DNA from: Nannocystis sp.
Lineage (GTDB): Bacteria > Myxococcota_A > Polyangia > Nannocystales > Nannocystaceae
Direction: 5' to 3'
DNA length: 64,000 bases
Assembly: GCA_016712315.1 (NCBI GenBank)
Contig: JADJRG010000013.1
Coordinates: 1,524,001-1,588,000 of the forward strand
A program made the translations under genes and the position numbers. The notes under the pieces are model-generated. The model was given only the letters and a program-made list of their open reading frames with translations, was not told the DNA's origin and searched no databases. Shown piece after piece: positions 9,307 through 17,995 of this stretch; the first letter of the stretch is position 1; every line of letters starts with the position of its first letter.

Positions 9307-10302
9307 TCAGATCGAGCGGCAGCGGTCGATGTACTGGGTGCCGTTGGGGGTCTCGATGGCGACCAGCTCGCAGCCGGCGTCGGGATCGTCCTTGTTCGGC
9401 TTGTCGAGGTCGTAGCAGCAGGGGATCTTAGGGTCGCAGGTCTCGCCGCCGCGGACGCAGCAATTCGCGTCGAGGATCGGGTCCTTGTCGATCGGCGGGC
9501 TGGTGAAGCCGAGGCAGTCGCCCTGGCAGACGGCGTCGCAGCGGAGGGCGAGGCTCGAGGGGGCGTCGTCCGGGCTCAGCTTGCACAGGGACTGGCAAAA
9601 ATCGCTCAGCGCGGCGGTGTCGACGGCGTCGCCGTCACAGAGCTCAGCGGCGCGCAGCACCGGGAGATCCGAAGATACGCCGATGTCGCTGTGGCTGGGC
9701 TCGAGCTGGCCGTTGCCGCAATAGGAGCAGGCGAGGCGGGAGAGGACGCAGCTCTGGTTGCAGGCGGCGGCCGAGACCTCGCCGCGGGCGTACGGGAGGC
9801 CGAGGCCGCTGAGCGGCGCGAGGGTGGTGCACTGGACGGTGGAGATCAGGCCGCCTTCGCTTTGGTTCCAGTCGCACTCTTCGTGCTCGTCGGGGTCGAG
9901 GTGGCCGTTGCCGCAGGCGGGGCAGGCGGTGAAGTCGTACTGGCAGGTGGGGCCGCAGGTGACGAGGTCGTCGCCGCTGGGGCACTTCTTGTTGCGCAGG
10001 TTCTCGCCGTCGCACTGCTCGAGCGGCGCGAGCGCGCCGTCGCCGCAGACGGCGCAGATCTCGGGGTCCGCCTGGATGGTGCAGCGCTCAGGGTCGCAGC
10101 GGGCGACGCCCGGCATGCCGAGGCGCTCACAGGCGTCGGCGAAGCTGTCTGGGTCGCCAGGGTCGCACTCTTCACCGGCGAGCGCGTCGGCGTAGCCGTC
10201 GCCGCAGGCGAGGCGCCTCGGCAGCTCGACCGTGCAGGCGAGCGCGGCGGCGGCGGCGAACGCGAAGAGCCCGGCGAGGCCGCGAGACGAGCGCCACAAC
10301 AT
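9307..10302 (-). CDS. Cys-rich secreted lipoprotein with CGxG-PxExCD repeats
   Basis: 331 residues. The signal peptide ends in A-A-L-A-C, a likely lipobox. The mature part has about 30 Cys arranged in at least four repeats of the form C-G-D/N-G-x-L-x-P-x-E-x-C-D. These are disulphide-rich repeats common in myxobacterial surface proteins and related to those in the VWA protein at the left edge. No enzymatic domain is recognised. The ATG at 10302 is preferred over a TTG at 10338 because TACACT lies 6 nt before it. A binding or adhesion role is a guess. Confidence 0.75.
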   Translation of the reverse strand: MLWRSSRGLAGLFAFAAAAALACTVELPRRLACGDGYADALAGEECDPGDPDSFADACERLGMPGVARCDPERCTIQADPEICAVCGDGALAPLEQCDGENLRNKKCPSGDDLVTCGPTCQYDFTACPACGNGHLDPDEHEECDWNQSEGGLISTVQCTTLAPLSGLGLPYARGEVSAAACNQSCVLSRLACSYCGNGQLEPSHSDIGVSSDLPVLRAAELCDGDAVDTAALSDFCQSLCKLSPDDAPSSLALRCDAVCQGDCLGFTSPPIDKDPILDANCCVRGGETCDPKIPCCYDLDKPNKDDPDAGCELVAIETPNGTQYIDRCRSI

Positions 10303-10308
10303 GAGGAG

Positions 10309-10314
10309 AGTGTA
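10309..10314 (-). promoter_or_regulatory. -10-like element, possible leaderless promoter
   Basis: TACACT on the minus strand is followed by CTCCTC and then ATG 10302, a gap of 6 nt. There is no Shine-Dalgarno. Confidence 0.5.
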
Positions 10315-10347
10315 GCCACGGGACGTCGCCGCCAGCAAACCGCGGGC

Positions 10348-11370
10348 TCACTCGTCGAGGCACTCGAAGCCCCACAAGGCGGGCTCGCCGTCGCGGCCGC
10401 GGACGATCAAGTAGCCGCCGGCGCGATCGGTGGCGGCGGCGATCGGCGCGAAAGGGGTCGTCTCGAGGATCGGTCGCAGGCGGCGGCCGCTGAGCGCGAA
10501 GGCGGCGCCGTCGCGGGCGCCAGCGACGCCGACGACGAGCGCCTCTGCGCCGAAGCCAGCGATCGCGGTCCAGGAGTAGCCGTGCCCTGGTTCACCCGCG
10601 GGCGGGCGGATCGCCTCAGCGCTCGCGCCGTCGAAGCGGCGGAGCACGCCGTCAAAGCCGACCAAGATGACGTCATCGCGGGCGGCGACGTGGAGCTCCG
10701 CGGCCTCGACAGGGAAGGTCGCCCACGCGCCCCCCTCGAGGCGGTGCAGGCCCTTGTTGCTGAGCACAAATACGGCGCCCTCGGCGGCGCCGACGCGGCT
10801 CAAATAGGGGCTGGTGAGCGCGCTGGTGTCGATGATCTGGGGCGCCCCGTCGCTGGGGAGCTGGAGGACCATGGGCATGGGGGCTTGGGCGCACGGCGCG
10901 GCGCAGCCAGGGTCGGTGCTGTGGCCGACGGCCCACAGCTCGCCGTCGTCGCCGGCGGTGAGGTCGGCGCCGTGGAAGTCGAGCGCGAGGCCGGGGATCG
11001 TCAGGCCGCGCAGCTCGGCGCCGTCGTAGTGGTAGAGGTCCGCGGCGTCGTCGGCCAGGAGCACGAGGTCGTCGGCGGCGCGCGCGGCGAGGTCCATGAC
11101 CACTTGGTCGGGCTCGATCTGCACCTCTGACCAGATCCCAGCGTCGGCGATGACGAGCGCGCCGCTCTGGTCGAGGTACGCGAGGCCGCGCTCGCCGAAG
11201 GCGCTGATCGCGAGGGGCGCGCGCGTGGCGTGACGGGTCACTAGCGGGGCCTCGCAGCGCCCCTCGGCGGGGTCACCAGGGCAGGCGCTCAACGACGTGA
11301 GGGCGGCGCTGAGGGCGACGACGCGCGCGCCGGCGCGGGCGCGCCGCGGGGTGGTGTGCAGAGGAGACAT
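10348..11370 (-). CDS. Predicted lipoprotein with beta-propeller-like repeats
   Basis: 340 residues. The N-terminus is an Arg-rich region and a hydrophobic stretch ending in L-S-A-C, a good lipobox. The body is a series of roughly 35-45-residue units with patterns such as D-D-L-V-L-L-A-D-D and D-D-V-I-L-V-G-F-D-G, which suggest a six- or seven-bladed propeller without a recognised family. The start at 11370 is supported by GGAG with a 5-nt spacer, one of the clearer ribosome sites here. It is probably cotranscribed with the Cys-rich lipoprotein 45 nt downstream, though that gene also has its own -10-like element. The function is unknown. Confidence 0.7.
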   Translation of the reverse strand: MSPLHTTPRRARAGARVVALSAALTSLSACPGDPAEGRCEAPLVTRHATRAPLAISAFGERGLAYLDQSGALVIADAGIWSEVQIEPDQVVMDLAARAADDLVLLADDAADLYHYDGAELRGLTIPGLALDFHGADLTAGDDGELWAVGHSTDPGCAAPCAQAPMPMVLQLPSDGAPQIIDTSALTSPYLSRVGAAEGAVFVLSNKGLHRLEGGAWATFPVEAAELHVAARDDVILVGFDGVLRRFDGASAEAIRPPAGEPGHGYSWTAIAGFGAEALVVGVAGARDGAAFALSGRRLRPILETTPFAPIAAATDRAGGYLIVRGRDGEPALWGFECLDE

Positions 11371-11505
11371 GCTCGCTCCGTGCATGATGCGCCCTCTCCC
11401 AGGGTTCGGCGAATAGTTTGACCTTCTACGAGGTTTGCGTCGGCGCAATGCGCGCGCTCGCGCTCGCCCGGGTGAGGCCCGCCTCTGCGCAGACGACGCG
11501 CGGGA

Positions 11506-11928
11506 TCAGCCACGCAGCAGGCCGCCGAGGCGTCGCCGGGTGCGCGCGCGGGTGAGGTCGGCGCGGAGCAGCCGCCAGCCGAGGCTGTAGAGCAAGGAGA
11601 GGCCGAGGCCGATGACCGCGCCCTGGAGCGAGGGGCCGAGCACGGCGGCCTCGTAGCGGAGCTCGCGGAGCTCGCCGCCCGCGCGCTGCCACTGGACCGC
11701 CAAGAACGCGGCGAGGGCGGTGAGGCTGAGCGCGCGGAGCAGGCTGAGGGAGGAGAGGCGGCGGCGGCGGCCGAGGCCGAGGCTCTCGCCCTCGAGGAAG
11801 CGGAGGAGCAGCCGCAGCCAGGCGCTGAGGGTGGGGACGATGAGGAAGCCGACGAGGCCGGCGAGGCCGATGACGGCGTCGCTGAGGCGCTCGGCGGGGA
11901 GCGCGGCGGCGACTACTGTGAGGGACAT
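11506..11928 (-). CDS. Small integral membrane protein, unknown function
   Basis: 140 residues from ATG 11928. Hydrophobic segments near residues 1-35, 60-80 and 100-120 suggest three or four membrane helices separated by Arg-rich loops, and the C-terminus is very basic. No family is recognised. It is divergent from hemF with 59 nt between the starts. TTG 11937 in the same frame is an alternative start, but TAGATT sits exactly 7 nt before ATG 11928. Confidence 0.6.
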   Translation of the reverse strand: MSLTVVAAALPAERLSDAVIGLAGLVGFLIVPTLSAWLRLLLRFLEGESLGLGRRRRLSSLSLLRALSLTALAAFLAVQWQRAGGELRELRYEAAVLGPSLQGAVIGLGLSLLYSLGWRLLRADLTRARTRRRLGGLLRG

Positions 11929-11935
11929 CGCCGGC

Positions 11936-11941
11936 AATCTA
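11936..11941 (-). promoter_or_regulatory. -10-like element, possible leaderless promoter of the membrane protein gene
   Basis: TAGATT on the minus strand with a 7-nt gap to ATG 11928. It lies back to back with the hemF element. Confidence 0.5.
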
Positions 11942-11975
11942 CCTGGATTGTTCGCCGCTCGGGGCGCGGCGCTCG

Positions 11976-11981
11976 TATGCT
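11976..11981 (+). promoter_or_regulatory. hemF: -10-like element, possible leaderless promoter of hemF
   Basis: TATGCT is followed by CGGCGA and then ATG 11988, a gap of 6 nt. There is no ribosome site in the gap. Confidence 0.55.
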
Positions 11982-11987
11982 CGGCGA

Positions 11988-12929
11988 ATGGACGCAGGTG
12001 AGGCGTTGACCCCAGTTCAAGCGAAGGCGAGCGCGGTGGTGCGCGCGGTGCAAGACGAGATCTGCGGCGCCCTGGAGGCCGTGGAGGCTGAATTTGGCGA
12101 GGGGGCGCGCTTCAAGGATGACCGCTGGGTGCGGGCGGCGGGCGGCGGCGGGTTGACGCGCATTCTGAGCGGCGCTGTGGTTGAGAAGGGCGGGGTGAAC
12201 ACGTCGGTGGTCCACGGCGAGCTCTCGCCAGACTTCGCGGCGCAGCTCCCGGGCTCAGGCGCGCGCTTCTTCGCGACGGGCGTGTCGCTGGTGATCCACC
12301 CGACGAACCCGCACGTGCCGACCTCGCACGCGAACTTCCGCTACATCGAGCACGGCGAGAAGCGCTGGATCGGCGGCGGCGGCGACCTCACGCCCTACTA
12401 CTTCCATGAGGAGGATAAGGCCCACTTCCACGCGGCGTGGCAGGCGTACTGCGCGGATTTTCCGGCGATCACGGACTACCCGGCCTGGCGCGACTGGTGC
12501 GATCGGTACTTCTTCCTCAAGCATCGCGGCGAGCGCCGCGGCGTCGGTGGGATCTTTTTTGATTATGTGGAGGTGGATCCGGCGCAGCCCGGGCATGAGG
12601 ACGCGCTGCTGGCGCTGCTCCGCGCGGGCGGTCGCGCCTTCATCGACGCGTACCTGCCGATCGTGCGGCGCCGCGTGTCGACGCCGGTGACGCCCGAGCA
12701 GCGGCGGTGGCAAGAGCTGCGGCGCGGCCGTTATGTCGAGTACAACCTGCTCTACGACCGCGGCACGGTGTTCGGGCTGAAGACCGGCGGCCGCGTCGAG
12801 TCGATCTTGATGTCGCTGCCGCCGCACGTGCAGTGGGGCTACTGCGAGGAGCCGGCGGCGGGGACGCCGGAGGCGCGTCTGCTCGAAGAGCTGCGCCAGC
12901 CGCCGCCGCCCGGGCCTGTGGCGAGCTGA
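11988..12929 (+). CDS. hemF: Oxygen-dependent coproporphyrinogen III oxidase
   Basis: 313 residues, full length for HemF. It oxidatively decarboxylates coproporphyrinogen III to protoporphyrinogen IX in haem synthesis, using O2. Family signatures are clear: H-P-x-N-P-H-x-P-T-x-H-x-N-x-R, G-G-G-x-D-L-T-P-Y-Y, K-H-R-x-E-x-R-G-V-G-G-I-F-F-D, and near the C-terminus R-G-R-Y-V-E-Y-N-L-L-Y-D-R-G-T with S-L-P-P. The enzyme is a soluble homodimer. It fits an aerobe. The next gene, ctpA, starts 32 nt downstream but has its own -10-like element. Identification is firm. Confidence 0.97.
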   Translation: MDAGEALTPVQAKASAVVRAVQDEICGALEAVEAEFGEGARFKDDRWVRAAGGGGLTRILSGAVVEKGGVNTSVVHGELSPDFAAQLPGSGARFFATGVSLVIHPTNPHVPTSHANFRYIEHGEKRWIGGGGDLTPYYFHEEDKAHFHAAWQAYCADFPAITDYPAWRDWCDRYFFLKHRGERRGVGGIFFDYVEVDPAQPGHEDALLALLRAGGRAFIDAYLPIVRRRVSTPVTPEQRRWQELRRGRYVEYNLLYDRGTVFGLKTGGRVESILMSLPPHVQWGYCEEPAAGTPEARLLEELRQPPPPGPVAS

Positions 12930-12947
12930 GCGGGTGCTCGCGCGTGT

Positions 12948-12953
12948 TATGCT
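12948..12953 (+). promoter_or_regulatory. ctpA: -10-like element, possible leaderless promoter of ctpA
   Basis: TATGCT ends 8 nt before ATG 12962, in the 32-nt gap after hemF. Confidence 0.5.
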
Positions 12954-12961
12954 CCGCGCCG

Positions 12962-14323
12962 ATGCGCGCGCCTCAGATCGTCGGCACGATCGCCGCTCTG
13001 CTCGTCGGCGTCGCGGTCGGCGCCGGCTTGCACGCGGCGATCGCCGCGCCGCCGACGGTCGCGCCGAAGCCGGCGCCGGCGGACTTCTCCCGCTACCACA
13101 AGCTCGACGTCTTCGCGCGGGCGCTGGCGACGATCGAGCAGCACTACGTGCGGCCGGTCGACGGCGAGCGCTTGGTGCACTCGGCGATCGCCGGCCTGGT
13201 CGCCGAGCTGGACCCGCACAGCGACTTCTTGCCGCCTCGCGAGGCGCGGCTGCTGCGGGAGGACATCGAGGGGTCGTTCGGCGGGGTCGGTATGATGGTG
13301 ATCCAGCGCTTCGAGCCGGATCCCGAGCCGCGGCTGGTGCTCGAGGTGCGTGAGGTGGTGCCCGGCGGGCCAGCCGCGCGCGCTGGGGTGCGCGGCGGCG
13401 ATCTGATCCTGAACATCGAAGACAAGCCGGTGAGCCACTACATCGACCTGCGCCGGGCGATCTCGACGATGCGCGGGCAGCCGGGGACGCGGGTCAAATT
13501 CACCTTCGAGCGCAGCGGCGAGGCGCCCCGTACGGTGCATGTGGTGCGCGAGGTGATCGACTCGCCCGCGGTGGTCGTGCGCTACCTGGGCGGCGGGGTC
13601 GGGCACCTCCGGCTGCGCGACTTCTCGGAGTCGGCGGCGCGTGAGCTCGCGGACGGGCTCGAGAGCCTGCGGCAGAGCGCGTCCGAGTCGGGGCTGCGCG
13701 GGGTGGTCCTCGACCTCCGCGATAACGGCGGCGGCCTGCTCGATCAGGCGATCGCGGTGGTCGACCTCTTCGTCGCGTCAGGGGCGATCGTCCGCACTCG
13801 CGGCCGCCAAGGCGGGCTCTTGGACGAGGTCTCGGCGCGACCGGGCGGCCGCTGGAATGAGGTGCCGCTGGCGGTGCTGGTGAACAAGGCGTCCGCGTCG
13901 GCCTCGGAGGTGGTGGCGGGGGCGCTGCAAGATCACCGGCGGGCGGTGGTCGTCGGCGAGCGCACGTACGGCAAGGGCTCCGTGCAGGCGCCCTTCGAGC
14001 TCGGCGACGGCTCGGTGCTGAAGCTGACGATCGCGCTGTACTACACGCCCAACGACCGCTTGATCCAGGCGACCGGGATCATGCCGGACGTGGTCGTCGG
14101 TCCTGATGCTCCTGTCTATAAGGACAGCATGCCGGAGCTCGAGCCAGAGCGCGCGCACCCCCGTCACCTCCGGCCCGACGCGTTCGGGTACGCGCCGCGG
14201 GCCGACACGGCGCGTGAGGCGTGGACCGCCGCGGGTGAGGACGCGCAGCTCCGGGCGGCGATCGAGCACCTCCAGACCCTCTCCGCCGTGGCCCCGCCGC
14301 GGCCGCGCTCGCGCCGCGGATGA
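12962..14323 (+). CDS. ctpA: C-terminal processing serine peptidase (S41 family, PDZ)
   Basis: 453 residues. The N-terminal hydrophobic signal (residues about 5-30) sends it to the periplasm. A PDZ domain lies at residues about 105-190 (F-G-G-V-G at its start). The S41 catalytic core holds the S-A-S-A-S-E nucleophile motif at residues 311-316 and the general-base Lys in Y-G-K-G-S-V-Q. The Asp-Asn-Gly-Gly-Gly loop (L-R-D-N-G-G-G-L-L) is intact. It probably trims or degrades periplasmic and cell-wall-associated proteins. Its stop overlaps the start of the YibQ-like gene (ATGA), a ctpA-yibQ arrangement seen in many proteobacteria. A one-mismatch copy of TGTCC-N4-GGACA lies at 14113-14126. Confidence 0.92.
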   Translation: MRAPQIVGTIAALLVGVAVGAGLHAAIAAPPTVAPKPAPADFSRYHKLDVFARALATIEQHYVRPVDGERLVHSAIAGLVAELDPHSDFLPPREARLLREDIEGSFGGVGMMVIQRFEPDPEPRLVLEVREVVPGGPAARAGVRGGDLILNIEDKPVSHYIDLRRAISTMRGQPGTRVKFTFERSGEAPRTVHVVREVIDSPAVVVRYLGGGVGHLRLRDFSESAARELADGLESLRQSASESGLRGVVLDLRDNGGGLLDQAIAVVDLFVASGAIVRTRGRQGGLLDEVSARPGGRWNEVPLAVLVNKASASASEVVAGALQDHRRAVVVGERTYGKGSVQAPFELGDGSVLKLTIALYYTPNDRLIQATGIMPDVVVGPDAPVYKDSMPELEPERAHPRHLRPDAFGYAPRADTAREAWTAAGEDAQLRAAIEHLQTLSAVAPPRPRSRRG

Positions 14324-15240
14324 TGGCGGCTCCGCGCGGCCTGTTGGGGTGGTTGGTCGTCGCCGCGGGGCTCAGCGCGCTCGCGCCCGCGCCGCCCCCG
14401 GCGCCCCTGTGGACCGAGGAGGAGGCGGCGGTGCTCCAGCGCCAGCTCGGTCGCGAGGTCGAGGCGACCCAGCGCTGGCAGGCGACGCGAGGCGACCAGG
14501 TGATCCCGTGGGAGGAGGCGGAGGGGCGCTTGGCGCTGGTGATCGACGATGTCGGCCGCGAGCTCCACCTCTTCGAGCAATTGCTGGCGCTGCGTTCTCG
14601 GCTCACCTTCGCGGTGCTGCCCGGGGCGATCTACGGCGCGGGGGCGCAGCTCCGCCTCCGCGCGGATCGACGTCGATACCGCGAGATCTTGCTGCATCTG
14701 CCGATGGAGCCCCGCGACGCCGAGGCGATGACAGCCGAGGTCGCGGCGGGCGAGCGCTTCCTGTTGGTCAAAGACCCCCACGAGGAGCTCAGGGCGAGGA
14801 CCGAGGCCGCCCTCGATCGGGTGCCCGCGGCTGTGGGGGTCAATAACCACATGGGCTCGGCGCTGACGGCGGAGCGCGAGGCGATGGCGGCGGTGATGCC
14901 GGCGCTGCGCGAGCGCGGGCTGTTCTTCCTCGACTCGCTGACGACCAACGTCTCGGTCGCGGGGGCGGCGGCGGCTGCTGCTGGGGTCCCGTGGCTGGAG
15001 CGCTCCGTCTTCCTCGACAATGAGCCGACGCCCGAGGCGATCCGCGAGCAGCTCCGGCGGGCGGCGGAGCGCTCACGGCTGGCTCCGACGGTGGCGATCG
15101 GCCACCCCTCGCAGGCGTTGGTCGATGTCTTAAAGGAGGAGCTGCCGCGCCTGCACGAGTCGGGCGTGGGGATCTTCCCCGTCAGCGAGCTCGTGCGGCG
15201 AGCGGGCTCGCCCCTGGGAGACGCGCGTAACCCGCACTAG
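14320..15240 (+). CDS. YibQ-like divergent polysaccharide deacetylase
   Basis: 306 residues. After a hydrophobic N-terminus, the domain starts with L-A-L-V-I-D-D-V-G, the Asp-Asp motif of the divergent polysaccharide deacetylase family (YibQ/DUF610). It continues with A-V-L-P-G, H-L-P-M-E-P, V-N-N-H-M-G-S and A-I-G-H-P, which correspond to the metal-binding and substrate-binding strands. The protein is probably periplasmic and acts on cell-wall or extracellular glycans; the substrate is not established for the family. It is translationally coupled to ctpA by a 4-nt overlap. Confidence 0.88.
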   Translation: MMAAPRGLLGWLVVAAGLSALAPAPPPAPLWTEEEAAVLQRQLGREVEATQRWQATRGDQVIPWEEAEGRLALVIDDVGRELHLFEQLLALRSRLTFAVLPGAIYGAGAQLRLRADRRRYREILLHLPMEPRDAEAMTAEVAAGERFLLVKDPHEELRARTEAALDRVPAAVGVNNHMGSALTAEREAMAAVMPALRERGLFFLDSLTTNVSVAGAAAAAAGVPWLERSVFLDNEPTPEAIREQLRRAAERSRLAPTVAIGHPSQALVDVLKEELPRLHESGVGIFPVSELVRRAGSPLGDARNPH

Positions 15241-15306
15241 GCGCCGGGAGGCGGCATCAGACCGCGGGACCGCGCGGGTTGGTCCGCTCTCCGAGGCTCA
15301 TCGTCC

Positions 15307-15336
15307 TTGACAGCATTTCGATCGGATCCCTAACCT
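15307..15336 (+). promoter_or_regulatory. Sigma70-type promoter of the FHA gene
   Basis: TTGACA at 15307-15312, an 18-nt spacer, and TAACCT at 15331-15336. The start ATG 15348 follows 11 nt later, so the 5' leader would be only about 4-6 nt. This is one of the best -35/-10 pairs in the window. Confidence 0.7.
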
Positions 15337-15347
15337 GGACACATCTG

Positions 15348-16448
15348 ATGGCCCTGCGGTTGATCATCCAGGACGAAGAGGGCGCGACAACCATCGTGCC
15401 TCTCGGGGAGGAAGAGATCACGATCGGTCGCGAGGCTGGTAACACGATCCAACTCACCGAGCAGAACGTCTCGCGGCAGCACGCCCGCCTGACCCTCGGG
15501 GCAGATGGTTGGGTGCTCGAGGACCTCGACAGCTACAACGGGATCAAGGTGAACGGCGTCCCGGTGGAGACGCAGGTCGCCCTCAACGAGGGGGACATCG
15601 TCCAGATCGGCGACTATCACCTCTCCCTCGCCGACAACGTCGAGCGTACGACGCTGAACCTCGACCGCCCGGCCCCTGCGGCGAACAGCAACGACTTCGC
15701 GGAGGCGCCGTCGCTGTCCGTGCCGGGCGACGCGCGCGCCGCCGCGAACGCGAGCCCCGACTACGGGGCGCCGCTCGTCGGGCCGCCGCAGATGCCCACG
15801 CTCGCGCCGCCGCTGCCGACGGTCGACGAGGCCGAGGAGTCGAAGAAGCGCGGCGGCGGGGCGCTCTTCCTCCTGCTCGGGTTGCTGGCGGTCGGCGTCG
15901 CTGCCGCCTACTTCGGCCTGGGGATCGGCCAGAAGGCGAAGCAAGAGGCGAGCAAGGAGCCGCCCGCGCAGGTCGCCGACGCGGTGACACCAACGCCGAC
16001 GCCGCCGCCGACGGTGGCCCCGCCGCCGACGCCGCCCGACCCACCGGTCGCCGAGCCAGAGCCAGAGCCAGAGCCAGAGCCCGCGCTCGAGGACCCGACG
16101 CCGACGCCGACGCCTGTCCCGAAGGACACGAAGCAGCCGAAGCCGCCAGCGCAGCCGAAGCAGCCGAAGCCGAAGCCGCCCGAAGACACCGCGCCGAAGG
16201 GCGACCCGAAGGCGCTGCTCGAGCAGGCCCGCGCGGCGTCGATGGCGAACAACGCGGCCGAGGCGTACAAGCTGGCCAAGCAGAGCCACTCGATCGACAA
16301 GAACAAAGAGGCGCTGACCCTGATGGGCCTCTCCGCCTGCAAGATGGGCGACGCGACCAAGGCGAAGGCGGTCTACGCGAAGGTCGACGAGGGCACCCGC
16401 AAGAAGCTGGTGTACGTCTGCGACAGCAACGGCGTCGCGCTCGAGTAG
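15348..16448 (+). CDS. FHA-domain membrane protein with Pro-rich linker and C-terminal TPR-like region
   Basis: 366 residues. An N-terminal FHA domain (residues about 5-100) has the phosphothreonine-binding pattern I-G-R-E-A-G-N, S-R-Q-H-A-R-L and N-G-I-K-V-N-G. A single membrane helix lies near residues 170-195. A Pro/Thr/Glu-rich linker follows, with an E-P repeat and K-P/Q-P repeats. The last 80 residues form two or three TPR-like helical hairpins. The FHA domain should be cytoplasmic and the C-terminal part periplasmic, which suggests a link between Ser/Thr phosphorylation and the envelope. No kinase gene is adjacent. ATG 15348 is preferred to in-frame 15279 because the promoter and the FHA fold both begin here. 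A TGTCC-N4-GGACA copy lies in the linker region. Confidence 0.85.
   Translation: MALRLIIQDEEGATTIVPLGEEEITIGREAGNTIQLTEQNVSRQHARLTLGADGWVLEDLDSYNGIKVNGVPVETQVALNEGDIVQIGDYHLSLADNVERTTLNLDRPAPAANSNDFAEAPSLSVPGDARAAANASPDYGAPLVGPPQMPTLAPPLPTVDEAEESKKRGGGALFLLLGLLAVGVAAAYFGLGIGQKAKQEASKEPPAQVADAVTPTPTPPPTVAPPPTPPDPPVAEPEPEPEPEPALEDPTPTPTPVPKDTKQPKPPAQPKQPKPKPPEDTAPKGDPKALLEQARAASMANNAAEAYKLAKQSHSIDKNKEALTLMGLSACKMGDATKAKAVYAKVDEGTRKKLVYVCDSNGVALE
16115..16128. repeat. Interspersed palindrome TGTCC-N4-GGACA, copy 2
   Basis: TGTCC CGAA GGACA, inside the linker-coding part of the FHA gene. Confidence 0.6.
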
Positions 16449-16468
16449 CCGGCGATCCCCGCCGCCGC

Positions 16469-17995
16469 CTAGGCGCGGCGGAGGTCGTGGAGCAGCGCGG
16501 CGGCGGCGTTGTATCCGCACATGCCGTGCACGCCTGCGCCCGGGTGGGCGTAGCTCGAGCACAAGTAGAGGCCGGCGAGGGGCATGCGGTAGCGGAAGTA
16601 CGGGAAGATCGGGCGGAAGATGAGCTGGCGGTGCCAGGCGTTGGAGCCGCCGCCGAGGTCGCCGCCGATGAGGTTGGCGTCCATTTTTTCGAGACCCTCA
16701 GGGGTGACGACGCGACGCGCGAGGATCGTCTTGGTGAAGCCGGGCGCGAGGCCCTCGATCCGCGCGTCGACGCGGTCGGCGAAGCGCTCGGCGTGGGCTC
16801 GCCAGCCGCCATCGAGGCGCGGAGGGACGCGCGAGTAGGCCCACAGGGTGTGCTTTCCGGGGGGCGCGCGGCTGGGGTCGGCGAGGCTCTGTTGGCCGAT
16901 CACGAGGTACGGGTTGTCCGGTAAGGCGCCGCCGCGGACTTGTGCGGTGAAGCGGCGCAGGTCGTCGAGGCTGTCGCCCGCGTGGACGACGGCGGCGCGG
17001 TGCGCCTCCGGGACGCTCCACGGGACCGGCCCGCTGAGCGCCCAATCGACCTTAAACGCGCCCCATCCCTGGGGGAAGCGGCGCATCTTGCGGAGCACTC
17101 GGCCGGGCACGAGGCCGCGGTCGAGCAGGTCGAGGAAGAGCGAGGGGGCGGCGGTGTTGGCGAGGATCGCCGTCGTGGCCCGGAGCTCCTCCCCGTCGGC
17201 GAGGATCACCGCGCTCGCGCGGCCGCCGACCGCGACGATCCGTCGGACGCGGGCGCCGAGGCGGACGGCTCCGCCCGCGCTCTGGATGATCGAGACGAGC
17301 GCGTCGGTGATCGCCTGCGCGCCGCCCTCCGGGATGCAGTAGCCGCCAGTGGTCGCGGTCAGCCCGAGCATGTAGCCGAGGGCCGCGCCGAAGGTGTCGT
17401 CGGGGCCGACGTCGACGTGCAGCGCGAGCCCAGGTAAGACGCGACGGGCTGCCTCGCCGCGGAAGAGGCGGCGCGAGAGGCCTGCGCCGCTGGAGGCGAG
17501 GATCCGCGCGAGGCGGAGCAGGTCGAAGGGGAGCAGGCGCAGCAGCGGCCTGAGCGTAGGCAGCGGCGCGAGCAAGAAGCCGAGCACGTCGCGCTCGACG
17601 CGGGCGTGCCAGCGGGCGAGGCGGCGCCAGGTGTCGCCGTCGCGGGCCTCGCCGAAGAGGCGCGCGCTCTCGTCATGGTCGCGGCTGATCGTCGCGGCGC
17701 TGCCGTCGGGGGCGGGGTGGCAGCTCTCGAGCGGCATGTTGTGCCAACGGACGCCGGCGGCCTCGAGATCGAGCGCTCGAAAGGCCGGGCTCGCGCGCGC
17801 GAACGGGAAGAAGGCGGCGCCGACGTCGTGTACGAAGCCAGGGAGGGTCGCCTGCTCCGAGCCGAGGGCGCCGCCAGCGCGGCTCGGATGCGCCTCCAAG
17901 ACCAGGACCCTAAGGCCAGCTCGTGCGAGCGCGGCGGCGGCGCAGAGGCCGTTGGGGCCGGCGCCGATGACGATGACTTCAGGGTCTTGAGACAT
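16469..17995 (-). CDS. FAD/NAD(P)-dependent oxidoreductase, phytoene-desaturase/PYROXD2-like
   Basis: 508 residues. The N-terminal Rossmann motif is V-I-G-A-G-P-N-G-L-x-A-A, with L-V-L-E-A-H at the end of the second strand. A second FAD-contacting segment near the C-terminus reads G-L-Y-L-C-S-S-Y-A-H-P-G-A-G-V-H-G-M-C-G, as in carotenoid-desaturase-like flavoproteins. The substrate is unknown. No carotenoid genes lie nearby, so desaturation of carotenoids is not implied. The start at 17995 gives the canonical N-terminus; ATG 18016 is possible. Convergent with the FHA gene (20 nt) and divergent from the next small gene. Confidence 0.85.
   Translation of the reverse strand: MSQDPEVIVIGAGPNGLCAAAALARAGLRVLVLEAHPSRAGGALGSEQATLPGFVHDVGAAFFPFARASPAFRALDLEAAGVRWHNMPLESCHPAPDGSAATISRDHDESARLFGEARDGDTWRRLARWHARVERDVLGFLLAPLPTLRPLLRLLPFDLLRLARILASSGAGLSRRLFRGEAARRVLPGLALHVDVGPDDTFGAALGYMLGLTATTGGYCIPEGGAQAITDALVSIIQSAGGAVRLGARVRRIVAVGGRASAVILADGEELRATTAILANTAAPSLFLDLLDRGLVPGRVLRKMRRFPQGWGAFKVDWALSGPVPWSVPEAHRAAVVHAGDSLDDLRRFTAQVRGGALPDNPYLVIGQQSLADPSRAPPGKHTLWAYSRVPPRLDGGWRAHAERFADRVDARIEGLAPGFTKTILARRVVTPEGLEKMDANLIGGDLGGGSNAWHRQLIFRPIFPYFRYRMPLAGLYLCSSYAHPGAGVHGMCGYNAAAALLHDLRRA

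Noticed and set aside
12707..12961. Longer N-terminus for CtpA running into hemF
   Set aside because: It would overlap 220 nt of hemF, while ATG 12962 gives a clean signal peptide and follows a -10-like element.
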